A stretch of 64,000 nt of DNA from Parafrigoribacterium_A soli (GCF_040227235.1 NZ_JBELNZ010000004.1:496001-560000); one strand, 5' to 3'. Positions 1 to 8,065 are shown, counted from the first letter of the stretch. Made by a program: numbers and translations. The notes: a model not told the origin generated them from the letters alone.

Positions 1-179
1 ACTTCAAGTCCGGGAAAGTCGCACCGGCCTTGGAATTCCTCTCTGCAGTGAAGGGCCCCAACTTGGCAAGCATCACCGTCCAGGTCGGATCTGGTATCTC
101 CACAGGGAAGGAGGGCGCTGCGGCGTACGACGCAGATTCAGCCAAGCAGGCGCAACAACTCGGCCTGCCGGGCTGGTAG
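1..179 (+). CDS. Sugar ABC transporter substrate-binding protein, C-terminal end (partial)
   Basis: Only the last 58 codons are present; the reading frame enters at base 3 and stops at TAG 177-179. The tail ends in QQLGLPGW, an ending that actinobacterial CUT1 (family 1) extracellular sugar-binding proteins often have. The two CUT1 permease genes immediately downstream support the assignment. The protein would be a membrane-anchored lipoprotein that delivers an oligosaccharide to the permease pair. Its substrate cannot be judged from this fragment. The identification rests mainly on context. Confidence 0.75.
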   Translation, partial: FKSGKVAPALEFLSAVKGPNLASITVQVGSGISTGKEGAAAYDADSAKQAQQLGLPGW

Positions 180-202
180 ACCGGGCACCAATCGGCACCC
201 GC

Positions 203-231
203 GGGGGTTGCGAGCTTCACTCGCAGCCCCC
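203..231 (+). promoter_or_regulatory. Intercistronic stem-loop between binding-protein and permease genes
   Basis: Twelve-base arms (203-214 and 220-231) pair around a 5-base loop, with one G-U pair in RNA. No T-tract follows. The hairpin sits 23 bases after the binding-protein stop and 26 before the permease start. In known sugar ABC operons such a structure protects the upstream message or attenuates read-through, so that binding protein is made in excess of permease. That role is inferred here. Confidence 0.55.
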
Positions 232-257
232 TCCCACTGATTAGGAGCAACCGCATA

Positions 258-1187
258 ATGCCGACAAAGAGCACGATGCCTCAGGAATTGCGAACCGTAT
301 CCCGACGGCGTGTTCGCGCGGGTAAGAGTCTCGACGGGCGTCTCTACCCGCGATGGTTCTTCCTGCCTGGGGCACTAATCTACGCGGTGCTGTTCATCAC
401 ACCAACGTTTGCCTCGTTCTATTTCGCATTCACTCGGTGGACGTTCTTCAACGTTCAGTTCATCGGGTTCGACAACTTCGTCACGTTCTTCAGCGATCCG
501 CAACTGAGCAAGGGATTCGTCAACACGCTGATCTACGGTGTCCTGACGTCGGGCTTCAAGGTTGTCATCGGTCTTGCACTCGGGGTGTTCCTCACCTCGA
601 ATGTCCTGGCACGCGGCTACCTGCGAGCGGTCATCTTCTTCCCGGTGCTGGTCAGTACCGTGGGAGTTGGAATCACCTTTCAGGCGCTCATGAATCCAAC
701 CACGGGAATCATCAACCGTTCTCTTGCCGCCATAGGCGTTCAGGGTCCGGGATGGCTCACGGATCCCCATCTCGCGCTTTTCTCCATCATCGGAGTCGAC
801 ATCTGGAAGGGTGTTGGACTTGCAGCTCTCATCTATATAGCTGGAATGGTGTCGATCCCGCGCGAGTACTACGAGGCGGCAACGGTCGATGGCGCTGGAG
901 CGTGGAACACGTTCTGGGACATCACTCTTCCCTTGGTCAGGCCGGCAACAACGACCGTGATCATCCTCTCGCTCATTGGGGGTCTGCGGTCTTTCGAGAT
1001 CATCTGGGCGATGACCGGCGGCGGGCCCGGGTTCTCCAGCGATGTCGTTGCGTCCGTCATCTACAAGCAATACGCGGCAGGATTTTACGGGTTGTCCACT
1101 GCGGGCAACGTCGTGCTGTTCGGCCTCGTGGCTATCGTGATCTTCCCACTCTTCTGGTGGCTCAACCGAAAGCAGACCGACCTATGA
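258..1187 (+). CDS. Carbohydrate ABC transporter permease, MalF/UgpA type
   Basis: A 309-residue inner-membrane permease of the CUT1 class. It has six predicted membrane helices and the EAA loop (YYEAATVDGAGAWNTFWDIT, near residues 204-223), which contacts the ATPase. An AGGAG ribosome binding site lies about nine bases before the ATG. The stop codon overlaps the start of the next permease in an ATGA arrangement, so the two subunits are translationally coupled, as expected for a heterodimeric channel. No ATPase gene is present nearby; CUT1 systems in actinobacteria commonly share an MsiK-type ATPase encoded elsewhere. Confidence 0.93.
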   Translation: MPTKSTMPQELRTVSRRRVRAGKSLDGRLYPRWFFLPGALIYAVLFITPTFASFYFAFTRWTFFNVQFIGFDNFVTFFSDPQLSKGFVNTLIYGVLTSGFKVVIGLALGVFLTSNVLARGYLRAVIFFPVLVSTVGVGITFQALMNPTTGIINRSLAAIGVQGPGWLTDPHLALFSIIGVDIWKGVGLAALIYIAGMVSIPREYYEAATVDGAGAWNTFWDITLPLVRPATTTVIILSLIGGLRSFEIIWAMTGGGPGFSSDVVASVIYKQYAAGFYGLSTAGNVVLFGLVAIVIFPLFWWLNRKQTDL

Positions 1188-2017
1188 TCCTGCGACCCGC
1201 AACCCGTCACATCATCGGCGTAGTGGCCATCGTGATTTCCGCTGTCATCTTCTTGGTACCGTTCGCGTTCGTCGCCGTCCAGTCGCTCAAGAGCACGCCC
1301 GCAGCTGCCGACCTCAGCTTTTCCTGGCCTACCCAAATAGTGCTTTTCGACAACATCGCTAAAGTGTTCCAGGCGAATGACCACCAGCTGATTCTCGCCT
1401 TTTGGAACAGCCTCCTGCTCACGGTCGTCTCCGTCACGATCATGGTCGTCGTCTCCGCGATGATTGGTTGGGTCCTCGCTCGTCGACCTTCGCGCCTGAA
1501 TCCGTGGATCAGCTTCCTCATACTCGCCGGCCTGATCGTTCCACCCGCCATCGTTCCCACAGCATGGGTCATGCAACGAATCGGGATCTTCAATACCATC
1601 GGGGGTTTAGCACTGGTCGAGGTGGCCTACGGAATGGCGTTCTGCGTCTTGCTCTTCCGGGCTTTCGTATCGACGATTCCACGTGAATTGGATGAGGCGG
1701 CCGCCATCGACGGGGCGGGCCCTATTCGCCTGTTCTTCCGGATAGGACTTCCCTTACTCCGAAGCGTCGTTGTCACGGCCATCGTGGTTCAATCGGTTGC
1801 GGTATTCAACGACTTCGCGAATCCCCTTTACTTCCTCCCCGGCTCAGAGAACGCGACAGTCCAACTGACGCTATTCAACTTCCAGAGTCAATTTCAGACA
1901 TCCTGGAACCTACTGTTCACGAATATTCTGCTCATCACCATTCCCCCCTTGGTGATGTACATCTTCTTCAACCGTCAGATTGTGGCCGGGCTGACATCCG
2001 GTTCCGTCAAGGGGTAG
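1184..2017 (+). CDS. Carbohydrate ABC transporter permease, MalG/UgpE type
   Basis: A 277-residue second CUT1 permease subunit starting at the ATG in the ATGA overlap (1184-1187). A longer upstream frame exists in the same register but runs antisense-free through the first permease and is not credible. The EAA loop (ELDEAAAIDGAGPIRLFFRI) lies near residues 167-186, and hydrophobic segments predict six helices. It pairs with the preceding permease to form the sugar channel. Its last 11 bases overlap the 3' end of the convergent TetR gene. Confidence 0.93.
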   Translation: MILRPATRHIIGVVAIVISAVIFLVPFAFVAVQSLKSTPAAADLSFSWPTQIVLFDNIAKVFQANDHQLILAFWNSLLLTVVSVTIMVVVSAMIGWVLARRPSRLNPWISFLILAGLIVPPAIVPTAWVMQRIGIFNTIGGLALVEVAYGMAFCVLLFRAFVSTIPRELDEAAAIDGAGPIRLFFRIGLPLLRSVVVTAIVVQSVAVFNDFANPLYFLPGSENATVQLTLFNFQSQFQTSWNLLFTNILLITIPPLVMYIFFNRQIVAGLTSGSVKG

Positions 2018-2621
2018 CGTCCGCCGGTCGCGCCTGTCGCCGAGTGCCGAGTATCGCGTTCAGTTGATCGAGACGAGCACCCATGTCTACCTGTTCGCGA
2101 TTCAAGAGCCATTGAATCTGGAGCCCATCGGCTACGGCGATAAAGAGGGTCGCGAGACCATGAGCGTCCAGAGATGGGTCGAGCGATTCGCCTCCTTGTT
2201 TGCGCACGATGTCCGCAGCGATATCCTCTCGAAGCTTCTCGTACCGCTCCATAAAGAACTGGCGCGACGAGCTTTCCGGGTCGGTGCTCTCTGCCGACAT
2301 GGCGACGTACAAGCGCACTAGGCCGGGCTCTAGCGCGTTGTGCCCGATGATGTCAATCAGGCCTTCCAACGTGACGTCGTGTGCGGCCGTCTCGTTGTAG
2401 AACACACCATTCCGTTCGTCGCGCCGCCGGAGTACTTCGAGGAATAGGTCCTCTTTCGTCTTGAAATAGTGCAGCAAACCTGCCTGGCTTAGCCCCGCGC
2501 GACGTGCAATCTCCCGGAATGAGGTGCGGTCATATCCCGACTCCGTGAACACCTCAATCGCCGTCTCCACGATCTCCGCACGCTTCGCCTCCCCCTTGGC
2601 ATATGGACCTCGTCGTGACAC
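2007..2621 (-). CDS. TetR/AcrR family transcriptional regulator
   Basis: A 204-residue protein with an N-terminal helix-turn-helix (SFREIARRAGLSQAGLLHYF, about residues 33-52) followed by the usual all-helical ligand-binding domain. The GTG start has no clear ribosome binding site but has TAAGCT (2633-2628 on the minus strand) six bases before it, which suggests a leaderless message. It converges on the sugar transporter operon and overlaps its stop codon. It may control that operon, although LacI or ROK regulators are more usual for CUT1 sugar systems. The effector is unknown. Confidence 0.9.
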   Translation of the reverse strand: MSRRGPYAKGEAKRAEIVETAIEVFTESGYDRTSFREIARRAGLSQAGLLHYFKTKEDLFLEVLRRRDERNGVFYNETAAHDVTLEGLIDIIGHNALEPGLVRLYVAMSAESTDPESSSRQFFMERYEKLREDIAADIVRKQGGESLDPSLDAHGLATLFIAVADGLQIQWLLNREQVDMGARLDQLNAILGTRRQARPADATP

Positions 2622-2853
2622 GCTGTCAGCTTAATCCACGGCCCGCGGAGGACCGGCTAGGCGCGGCGACTGGTCCAGTCCAGCCGTGATGACATACGGG
2701 TCGCGCCGTTCGGCGCGCTGTGCCGATGTGGTCAGAGTGCTCGGTGTGAAGCCTACGCAACTCATGAACACCGACGATTAACGGCTAGTCGACGCAGGCC
2801 ATGAGAGTGTAGCTAGAGGCCCGGCAGCACTGATCCTAGACCATATCTTGCGG

Positions 2854-2927
2854 TAGCGGGGGCGGGACTTGAACCCGCGACACCACGATTATGAGCCGTG
2901 TGCTCTAACCACCTGAGCTACCCCGCC
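2854..2927 (-). tRNA. tRNA-Met (CAT anticodon)
   Basis: The reverse strand folds into a 74-base cloverleaf with a GGCGGGG/CCCCGCT acceptor stem, the D-loop motif TAGCTCAGG, anticodon CAT in the loop CTCATAA, and the T-arm GGGTTCAAGTCCC. CCA is not fully encoded. The sequence looks like an elongator type rather than an initiator. It is followed by tRNA-Thr upstream on the same strand, and the two may be co-transcribed. Confidence 0.93.
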
Positions 2928-2977
2928 GCATGCCTTCCTCGCGGAGGCCGCTTGCGCGACATCCGATTGGAGAGCAG

Positions 2978-3049
<72 letters not shown>

Positions 3050-3146
3050 GGACGCCATGACGCCGGCCACCCGGAGCCGTTTTGGCACCGTTAGAGAATA
3101 GCATCCCCCGGTCGCCCAGCCACGCATCCGCTGCCGCTCCGAAATA

Positions 3147-3189
3147 CCAGTTCTGGCCGCTATCCGCCGGGAATAGCGGCCGAAACTGG
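3147..3189. repeat. Imperfect inverted repeat, 17-bp arms
   Basis: Arms 3147-3163 and 3173-3189 match at 15 of 17 positions around a 9-base spacer. There is no T-tract on either strand. It lies between the tRNA promoter region and the LacI-type operator of the alpha-glucosidase. It could insulate the divergent units or be a dispersed palindromic element; the function is unknown. Confidence 0.5.
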
Positions 3190-3233
3190 CACCTCACGCG
3201 AAGCACGTCACCCGAACTGGGTCAGGCAGGCGC

Positions 3234-3248
3234 TGCAAGCGCTTGCAT
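3234..3248 (+). promoter_or_regulatory. LacI-family operator overlapping a likely -35 of the alpha-glucosidase gene
   Basis: TGCAAGCGCTTGCA (3234-3247) is a perfect 14-bp palindrome with the central CG pair typical of LacI/GalR operators, and it resembles known maltose-type operators of actinobacteria. TTGCAT at 3243-3248 and TAGGGT at 3268-3273 could serve as -35 and -10, so a bound repressor would block the promoter. The LacI-type protein encoded at 8271-9281 is the nearest candidate regulator; that link is inferred. Confidence 0.7.
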
Positions 3249-3313
3249 TCGAGACAGCCGGATGCAATAGGGTTTTCGGGAGACATCCCCGGACGCCCAT
3301 AGAGAGTGCGATT

Positions 3314-5071
3314 TTGCCTACACAGCACGAGAATTCAGCCGCGCCCAGCTCCGCCGACGGCGCGAGCAACCCCGCCATCACCGTGCCGCAGTCGAGCGGC
3401 ACCGAGTGGTGGCGCTCCGCCGTGATCTATCAGGTGTATCCGCGCTCCTTTGCGGATGCCACGGGCGACGGCATGGGAGATCTGGCCGGCATCATGAAGC
3501 GGCTGCCTTCGCTCGCAGCTCTCGGCGTGGACGCGGTCTGGCTCTCGCCCTTCTACACCTCCCCGCAGAAGGATGCCGGCTACGACGTCGCCGACTACTG
3601 CGACGTCGACCCGCGTTTCGGCACGCTCGAGGACTTCGATGCACTGGAGAAGGAAGCCCACGAGCTCGGCCTCAAGCTCATCGTCGACCTCGTTCCCAAC
3701 CACTCCTCCGACCAGCACGTCTGGTTCCAGGAGGCCCTGGCCGCGCCAGAGGGCAGCCCGGAGCGTGCGCGCTACCTCTTCCGCGACGGCACGGGCCCGA
3801 ACGGCGACACCCCGCCGAACAACTGGCAGTCGGTCTTCGGCGGCGACGCCTGGACCCGCGTCACCCGTCCAGACGGCACCCCCGGCCAGTGGTACCTGCA
3901 CCTCTTCGACACTTCGCAGCCCGACTTCGACTGGCAGAACCCCTGGGTGCGCGAGCAGTTCCTCGACATCCTGCGCTTCTGGCTCGACCGCGGCGTCGAC
4001 GGCTTCAGGGTGGACGTCGCCCACGGCCTGATCAAAGAGGCCGGACTCCCCGACTACACGGGCCCGGTGGATGCGGGCAGCATGGGCGGCACGGGTCGGC
4101 CCACCACCCCCGGTGACGACGCGGACCCCGCGGCGGAAGAACCCACTCCTCCCTATTGGGCGCAGGACGGCGTGCACGAGATCTATCGCAGCTGGCGCGC
4201 ACTGCTCGACAGCTACCCTGGCGAGCGCGTGCTTGTCGCGGAGGCCTGGGTCGAGCCGCTCAGCAAGCTCGCCAACTGGGTGCGTCCCGACGAGATGGAC
4301 CAGGCCTTCAACTTCGCCTACCTGAGCACCACGTGGCATCCCGGCGACATCCGCGCGGTCATCCACGACTCTCTGCAGGCCTTCTCGAGCGTCGGCGCGC
4401 CGAGCACGTGGGTGCTCTCCAACCACGACGTCATCCGGCACGCCACGAGGCTCGCGATGACCGCCGAGGTTCCTCAGGGCGACGGCATCGGCCCGGACTC
4501 CGTGGCCAAGCCGCTGCCGGCGCTCGGCTTGCGCAGAGCCCGCGCCGCGACCGCCCTCATGCTGGGCCTGCCGGGCAGCGCCTATCTCTACCAGGGCGAG
4601 GAGCTCGGCCTGCCCGAGGACGTGACGCTGCCCGATTCGGCCAGGCAGGACCCCACCTGGTTCCGCACGAACCACGAGCGCTACGGCCGCGACGGATGCC
4701 GGGTACCGATTCCGTGGGAGGCCACGGCACCGGCCTACGGCTTCAGCCCGAGCGGCAAGAGCTGGCTGCCGCAGCCGGCGGACTGGGCAGACTTTGCGAG
4801 GGACGGTCAGGACGGCGTGAGCGGTTCGACACTCGAGCTGTATCGCCTCGCGCTCAAGCTCCGCGCGCAGCACGACCTCGGCCTCGGCTCGCTCGAGTGG
4901 CTTCCCGGCTACGCGGATGACGTGCTCGCCTACCGCAACGGACAGGTCACGGTCGTCGCCAACCTCGGGTCCACCGACGTGGAGCTGCCCGCGGGAACGC
5001 TGCTGTGCGCATCCGAAGAACTCAGTGAAGGAAGGCTGCCGAGCGACACCACCGCCTGGCTGCTCGCCTGA
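3314..5071 (+). CDS. GH13 alpha-glucosidase (oligo-1,6-glucosidase/maltase type)
   Basis: A 585-residue cytoplasmic glycoside hydrolase; no signal peptide is seen. Family 13 signatures are present: AVIYQVYPRSF near residue 36, the loop DAVWLSPFYTSPQKDAGYDV, the nucleophile motif GFRVDVAHG (about residues 229-237), the acid/base motif VAEAW (about 308) and SNHDV (about 369). These fit enzymes that release glucose from the non-reducing end of maltose or isomaltose-type oligosaccharides. The start is TTG, the first codon in frame after the promoter. Expression is probably sugar-inducible through the upstream LacI-type operator. It could act on sugar imported by the transporter at the left end. 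Confidence 0.93.
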   Translation: MPTQHENSAAPSSADGASNPAITVPQSSGTEWWRSAVIYQVYPRSFADATGDGMGDLAGIMKRLPSLAALGVDAVWLSPFYTSPQKDAGYDVADYCDVDPRFGTLEDFDALEKEAHELGLKLIVDLVPNHSSDQHVWFQEALAAPEGSPERARYLFRDGTGPNGDTPPNNWQSVFGGDAWTRVTRPDGTPGQWYLHLFDTSQPDFDWQNPWVREQFLDILRFWLDRGVDGFRVDVAHGLIKEAGLPDYTGPVDAGSMGGTGRPTTPGDDADPAAEEPTPPYWAQDGVHEIYRSWRALLDSYPGERVLVAEAWVEPLSKLANWVRPDEMDQAFNFAYLSTTWHPGDIRAVIHDSLQAFSSVGAPSTWVLSNHDVIRHATRLAMTAEVPQGDGIGPDSVAKPLPALGLRRARAATALMLGLPGSAYLYQGEELGLPEDVTLPDSARQDPTWFRTNHERYGRDGCRVPIPWEATAPAYGFSPSGKSWLPQPADWADFARDGQDGVSGSTLELYRLALKLRAQHDLGLGSLEWLPGYADDVLAYRNGQVTVVANLGSTDVELPAGTLLCASEELSEGRLPSDTTAWLLA

Positions 5072-5080
5072 GCTGGCGGA

Positions 5081-5854
5081 TCAGTTCGTGTTGGCCTTCA
5101 GCCAAGCGAAAGGATCGACGGGCACGCCGTTAACGTGGATCTCGAGGTGCAGGTGGGCTCCGGTCGACGCGCCCGTGCTGCCGACGAGACCGAGTATCTG
5201 CCCCACCTCCACGGTTTCACCCCTGCTCACGATGATCGTGCCGGTCTGCATGTGCGCGTAGACGCTCTGCACCTTCTGCCCGTTGAGCACGTGATCGATG
5301 ACGACATGTTCGCCGAGCCCACCGGCGTCGCTCCTGACCAGGCTCACGACCCCCGTGGCGATGGCGCCGATCGGGGTGCCCGCGCCCGGAATGAAGTCGA
5401 CGCCCTCGTGGAATGACGAGCATCCCGAACACGGAGCGAGCCGGTCCCCGAATCCGCTGGCGATCGGAACCGTGATCGGGAACGGCCACTGGATGCTGCC
5501 GCCGGGGTTGGCACGGTAGGCGTAGCTGCGACTCGCGTACTTTGCTCGAAGCTGCTCGACGCGCGACGTCACGGTGTACTCGTCGCGAGGTATGGGCGTG
5601 ACCTCCGCGGTCGACTCGGATGCGAGGCCCTGAAGTTCACCCGCGCTGCGCGGCACGGCAGACACGACCTGGCCCTGAGGGTAGAACGCCGCCGCCGGCA
5701 CCGAGACGGCCACAACGAATGCGACGACGCCGACCATGGCGGCAAGACCGGTGAGCCGGGCGGCAACGCGGCGCACTAGACCGATGCGAACGTCACGAGT
5801 CGAGCGCGCGCGACGACCGAGCGAACGCTCTCGAAGGGAATCGTCACGCGTCAT
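5081..5854 (-). CDS. M23 family metallopeptidase (membrane-anchored)
   Basis: A 257-residue protein with an Arg-rich cytoplasmic N-terminus, one membrane helix (about residues 33-55) and an exported C-terminal M23 (lysostaphin-like) domain from about residue 140. Zinc ligands appear in FHEGVDF (H and D) and in HLHLE. M23 enzymes cut peptide cross-links of peptidoglycan during growth or division. It is a close paralog of the next upstream gene on the same strand, sharing motifs such as GSIQWPFP and NGVPVDPFAWLKAN at the C-terminus. The two stop/start points are 100 bp apart, so they may be co-transcribed. Confidence 0.9.
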   Translation of the reverse strand: MTRDDSLRERSLGRRARSTRDVRIGLVRRVAARLTGLAAMVGVVAFVVAVSVPAAAFYPQGQVVSAVPRSAGELQGLASESTAEVTPIPRDEYTVTSRVEQLRAKYASRSYAYRANPGGSIQWPFPITVPIASGFGDRLAPCSGCSSFHEGVDFIPGAGTPIGAIATGVVSLVRSDAGGLGEHVVIDHVLNGQKVQSVYAHMQTGTIIVSRGETVEVGQILGLVGSTGASTGAHLHLEIHVNGVPVDPFAWLKANTN

Positions 5855-5954
5855 CGCGTCTCGCCCTCCCCGGCATCCGCTCTGCGAGGTTGGCGCAGAC
5901 TCAGCACAGGTTACCGAATCGAGCTCGTGCAGGCCAGCCCGGCGGATGCCACGA

Positions 5955-6959
5955 CTAGTTTGCGTTTGCCTTCAGCCACGCGAACGGGTCAACCGGCACC
6001 CCGTTGATGTGGATCTCGAGGTGCAGGTGCGCCCCGGTGGACTCGCCCGTGCTCCCGACCTCGCCGAGCTTCTGCTGAACCTTCACGTGGTCGCCGACGG
6101 CCACCGCGAACGTACCGTCGAGCATGTGCCCGTAGACACTCTGCACCTTCTGGCCGTTGATCACGTGGTCGACGATGACGTGGTTTCCGAGGCCGGCGTG
6201 CGAGGCGATGACCGCGCTGACCACGCCCTCCGTGATGGCGCCGATCGCGACGCCACGGCCGGGCGTGAAGTCGACGCCCTCGTGCATCGAGGAACAACCG
6301 CCACAGGGTGCGATGCGGGGGCCGAATCCGCTGGAGATGGGGACCGGAACCGGGAACGGCCACTGGATGGTGCCGTTGATGTCGTTCGTGTAGCTATAGA
6401 TGCGACTGCCGTACTTGAGCCGCAACTGCGCGGCAAGGGAGCTGATCGTATACGTGTCGCGGCTCGAGGCAGGCTCGACGGCGGTGGACGCGACCTGCAT
6501 CGACTGCGAGGCCGAGCTCACGGACTTGATCGAGTCCTGGGTGGCATCGGAACCGCTGTAGAAGGCGTTCGCCGGTATCGAGGTCGAGATCATGATGGCG
6601 CCGACTCCGAGCATCGCGCCGACGGAGAAGAGCTTGGAGAAGAAGGTGCGACGGTTTCGTGTGCTGCGGGGAACCCTGCGAGCGGGGGCCGTCGTGGACG
6701 CGACGCGTGTGACGATGGGCCCGCGCGCCTTGAAGCCTCGGGGTACGCGCGGCGCTTTGGCTACCTTGCCCTTGCGCACCGCGGTCTCAAGCGCCACGGT
6801 CTCAAATGCGGGAGCGACCGCCGGGACCGCCGCCGCTCGATTGCGGAGTTCGCGGCGAGTAAGCGGTGCATGCTCCACCGGAGTGTCTGCTGCGGTGTTC
6901 ATTCGCGCATCCGCGAGGTCGTCACCGTCGGTTCCAAGGTTCCAGTTGAAGTCGCCCAA
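5955..6959 (-). CDS. M23 family metallopeptidase, larger paralog
   Basis: A 334-residue peptidoglycan peptidase with a long basic cytoplasmic region, a membrane helix near residues 115-135, a linker and a C-terminal M23 domain (about 215-330). Zinc motifs are MHEGVDF and HLHLE. The start is uncertain. TTG at 6959 lies three bases after the stop of a small upstream frame that has a strong ribosome binding site and the same reading register. An ATG at 6902 (MNTAADTP) is the other candidate, and the conserved-looking part of the protein begins near there. The arrangement suggests translational coupling or a nonsense mutation (see findings). Confidence 0.85.
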   Translation of the reverse strand: MGDFNWNLGTDGDDLADARMNTAADTPVEHAPLTRRELRNRAAAVPAVAPAFETVALETAVRKGKVAKAPRVPRGFKARGPIVTRVASTTAPARRVPRSTRNRRTFFSKLFSVGAMLGVGAIMISTSIPANAFYSGSDATQDSIKSVSSASQSMQVASTAVEPASSRDTYTISSLAAQLRLKYGSRIYSYTNDINGTIQWPFPVPVPISSGFGPRIAPCGGCSSMHEGVDFTPGRGVAIGAITEGVVSAVIASHAGLGNHVIVDHVINGQKVQSVYGHMLDGTFAVAVGDHVKVQQKLGEVGSTGESTGAHLHLEIHINGVPVDPFAWLKANAN

Positions 6960-6962
6960 CTC

Positions 6963-7028
6963 TTACGGCACCTCGCACGCCGGAATGCTGGTCGCGCAGA
7001 CTTGAGCGCGAACAGGGGTAAGCGACAT
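6963..7028 (-). CDS. Possible 21-residue leader frame upstream of the M23 gene
   Basis: An ATG with an excellent AAGGAGAA ribosome binding site nine bases away opens a 21-codon frame (MSLTPVRAQVC...), ending in TAA. The downstream M23 frame continues in the same register after the codon GAG, with TTG as its first possible start. The peptide contains two cysteines and no obvious function. It may be a leader that couples translation, the true N-terminus interrupted by a nonsense codon, or chance. Confidence 0.4.
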   Translation of the reverse strand: MSLTPVRAQVCATSIPACEVP

Positions 7029-7104
7029 AAAAGTGTTCTCCTTGGATGAAACGTAGGACTACGACGATGACTGTGCACGCACGGGGGCACACGGGGGTGT
7101 CATC

Positions 7105-7121
7105 TCGCAACCTCTTTGTAA
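7105..7121 (-). promoter_or_regulatory. Possible OmpR-type direct-repeat site upstream of the M23 gene
   Basis: On the minus strand GTTACA and GTTGCG lie 11 bases apart, one helical turn, about 80 bases upstream of the leader ATG. OmpR-type regulators bind such direct repeats. In other actinobacteria cell-wall hydrolase genes are regulated by MtrA, an OmpR-type protein. The assignment is tentative. A short palindrome, CGTAG-GA-CTACG (7052-7063), lies between this site and the leader. Confidence 0.3.
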
Positions 7122-7183
7122 CGAATTCATAAAGAATAAACCATCACTGCACGCCTGCCAACCCCGAAAATGTCAAGGGGTTG

Positions 7184-7993
7184 TCACATACCCATTCCGA
7201 GCAGTGCTTCCTCGATTTCTTCGGCGAGTTGAGGCTGTGCCGCGAGCAGAAAGTCGCCCGTCGCGGGGGCTCCGCGCCGTCCACGCACGGCGGCGCCGGC
7301 CTCCTTCGCGACCAGGGCACCCGCGGCGTGATCCCAGGGCTTCAGCCCACGCTCGTAATACGCGTTGAGTCGCCCGCAGGCGACAGAGCACAGATCGAGG
7401 GATGCCGTGCCGATGCGCCGAATGTCACGCACCTCGCCGATGAGTTGAGCCACGATCGCGGCCTGCGTCAGCCGCTGCTCGGCGCTGTAAGAGAAGCCGG
7501 TTCCCACGAGGGCCTGCGAGAGCCCGGGGTTCGGAGCCACCCGGATGGGCTGCTCCCCCAGGAAGGCGCCGCCGCCATCCGTCGCCGTGAAGACCTCGCC
7601 GATCGCGGGGTTCACAACCGCAGCGGCGAGCGCGTGCCAGGTGGCCGGGTCCGGATCACCCTCCACGACGGCGATGCTCACCGCGTAGAAAGGGATTCCG
7701 TAGAGAAAGTTGACGGTGCCGTCGATCGGGTCGACGAGCCAGGTGAGGCCGCTCGTGCCCGCATCCGCACCGCTCTCCTCCCCGAAGAAGCCGTCGCCCG
7801 GCCGCGCCTGGGCGAGCAGCGAGCGGATGAGCGCCTCAGACTCCCTGTCGGCGTGCGTGACGATGTCCTCCGGCGATGACTTGCTTGCGGCGACCTCCAC
7901 GCCCTCGGCGCGGCGCTGGTGCACCAGGCGGCCAGCGGCGAGCGCCACGTCTCTCGCGATGTCCAGCAGCTCAGCATTGCCCGTGGTGCCCAT
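7184..7993 (-). CDS. Inositol monophosphatase family protein
   Basis: A 269-residue Mg-dependent, lithium-sensitive-type phosphatase. Motifs are GEESG (about residue 70), WLVDPIDGTVNF (metal-binding Asp pair) and PWDHAAG near the C-terminus. Family members hydrolyse inositol-1-phosphate, histidinol phosphate or related sugar phosphates; the substrate cannot be chosen here. The ATG at 7993 is preferred because GAGGGAG sits just upstream; a longer in-frame extension to 8074 would read through the terminator of the neighbouring tRNA. It lies downstream of tRNA-Tyr on the same strand. Confidence 0.9.
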   Translation of the reverse strand: MGTTGNAELLDIARDVALAAGRLVHQRRAEGVEVAASKSSPEDIVTHADRESEALIRSLLAQARPGDGFFGEESGADAGTSGLTWLVDPIDGTVNFLYGIPFYAVSIAVVEGDPDPATWHALAAAVVNPAIGEVFTATDGGGAFLGEQPIRVAPNPGLSQALVGTGFSYSAEQRLTQAAIVAQLIGEVRDIRRIGTASLDLCSVACGRLNAYYERGLKPWDHAAGALVAKEAGAAVRGRRGAPATGDFLLAAQPQLAEEIEEALLGMGM

Positions 7994-8025
7994 GGTGCTC
8001 CCTCGTTGATCCGACACAGCACAAA

Positions 8026-8057
8026 GGCCCGGCGCTGAGTGATCAGACCGCCGGGCC
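8026..8057 (-). terminator. Rho-independent terminator after tRNA-Tyr
   Basis: Nine perfectly paired bases (GGCCCGGCG/CGCCGGGCC) with a 14-base loop begin nine bases after the tRNA 3' end, followed by TTTGTG on the minus strand. It would end the tRNA-Tyr transcript before the phosphatase gene. Confidence 0.7.
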
Positions 8058-8065
8058 CGTGGCAG

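Noticed and set aside
353..1183. Upstream extension of the second permease
   Set aside because: It crosses the first permease in another frame; the ATGA overlap and family length give the start at 1184.
3335..4873. 512-codon minus-strand frame
   Set aside because: Shadow of the GH13 gene; no domain and no start signals.
7029..7183. Cyclic di-AMP riboswitch before the M23 gene
   Set aside because: Such riboswitches occur before cell-wall hydrolase genes of actinobacteria, but the AT-rich sequence here lacks the conserved core and length.
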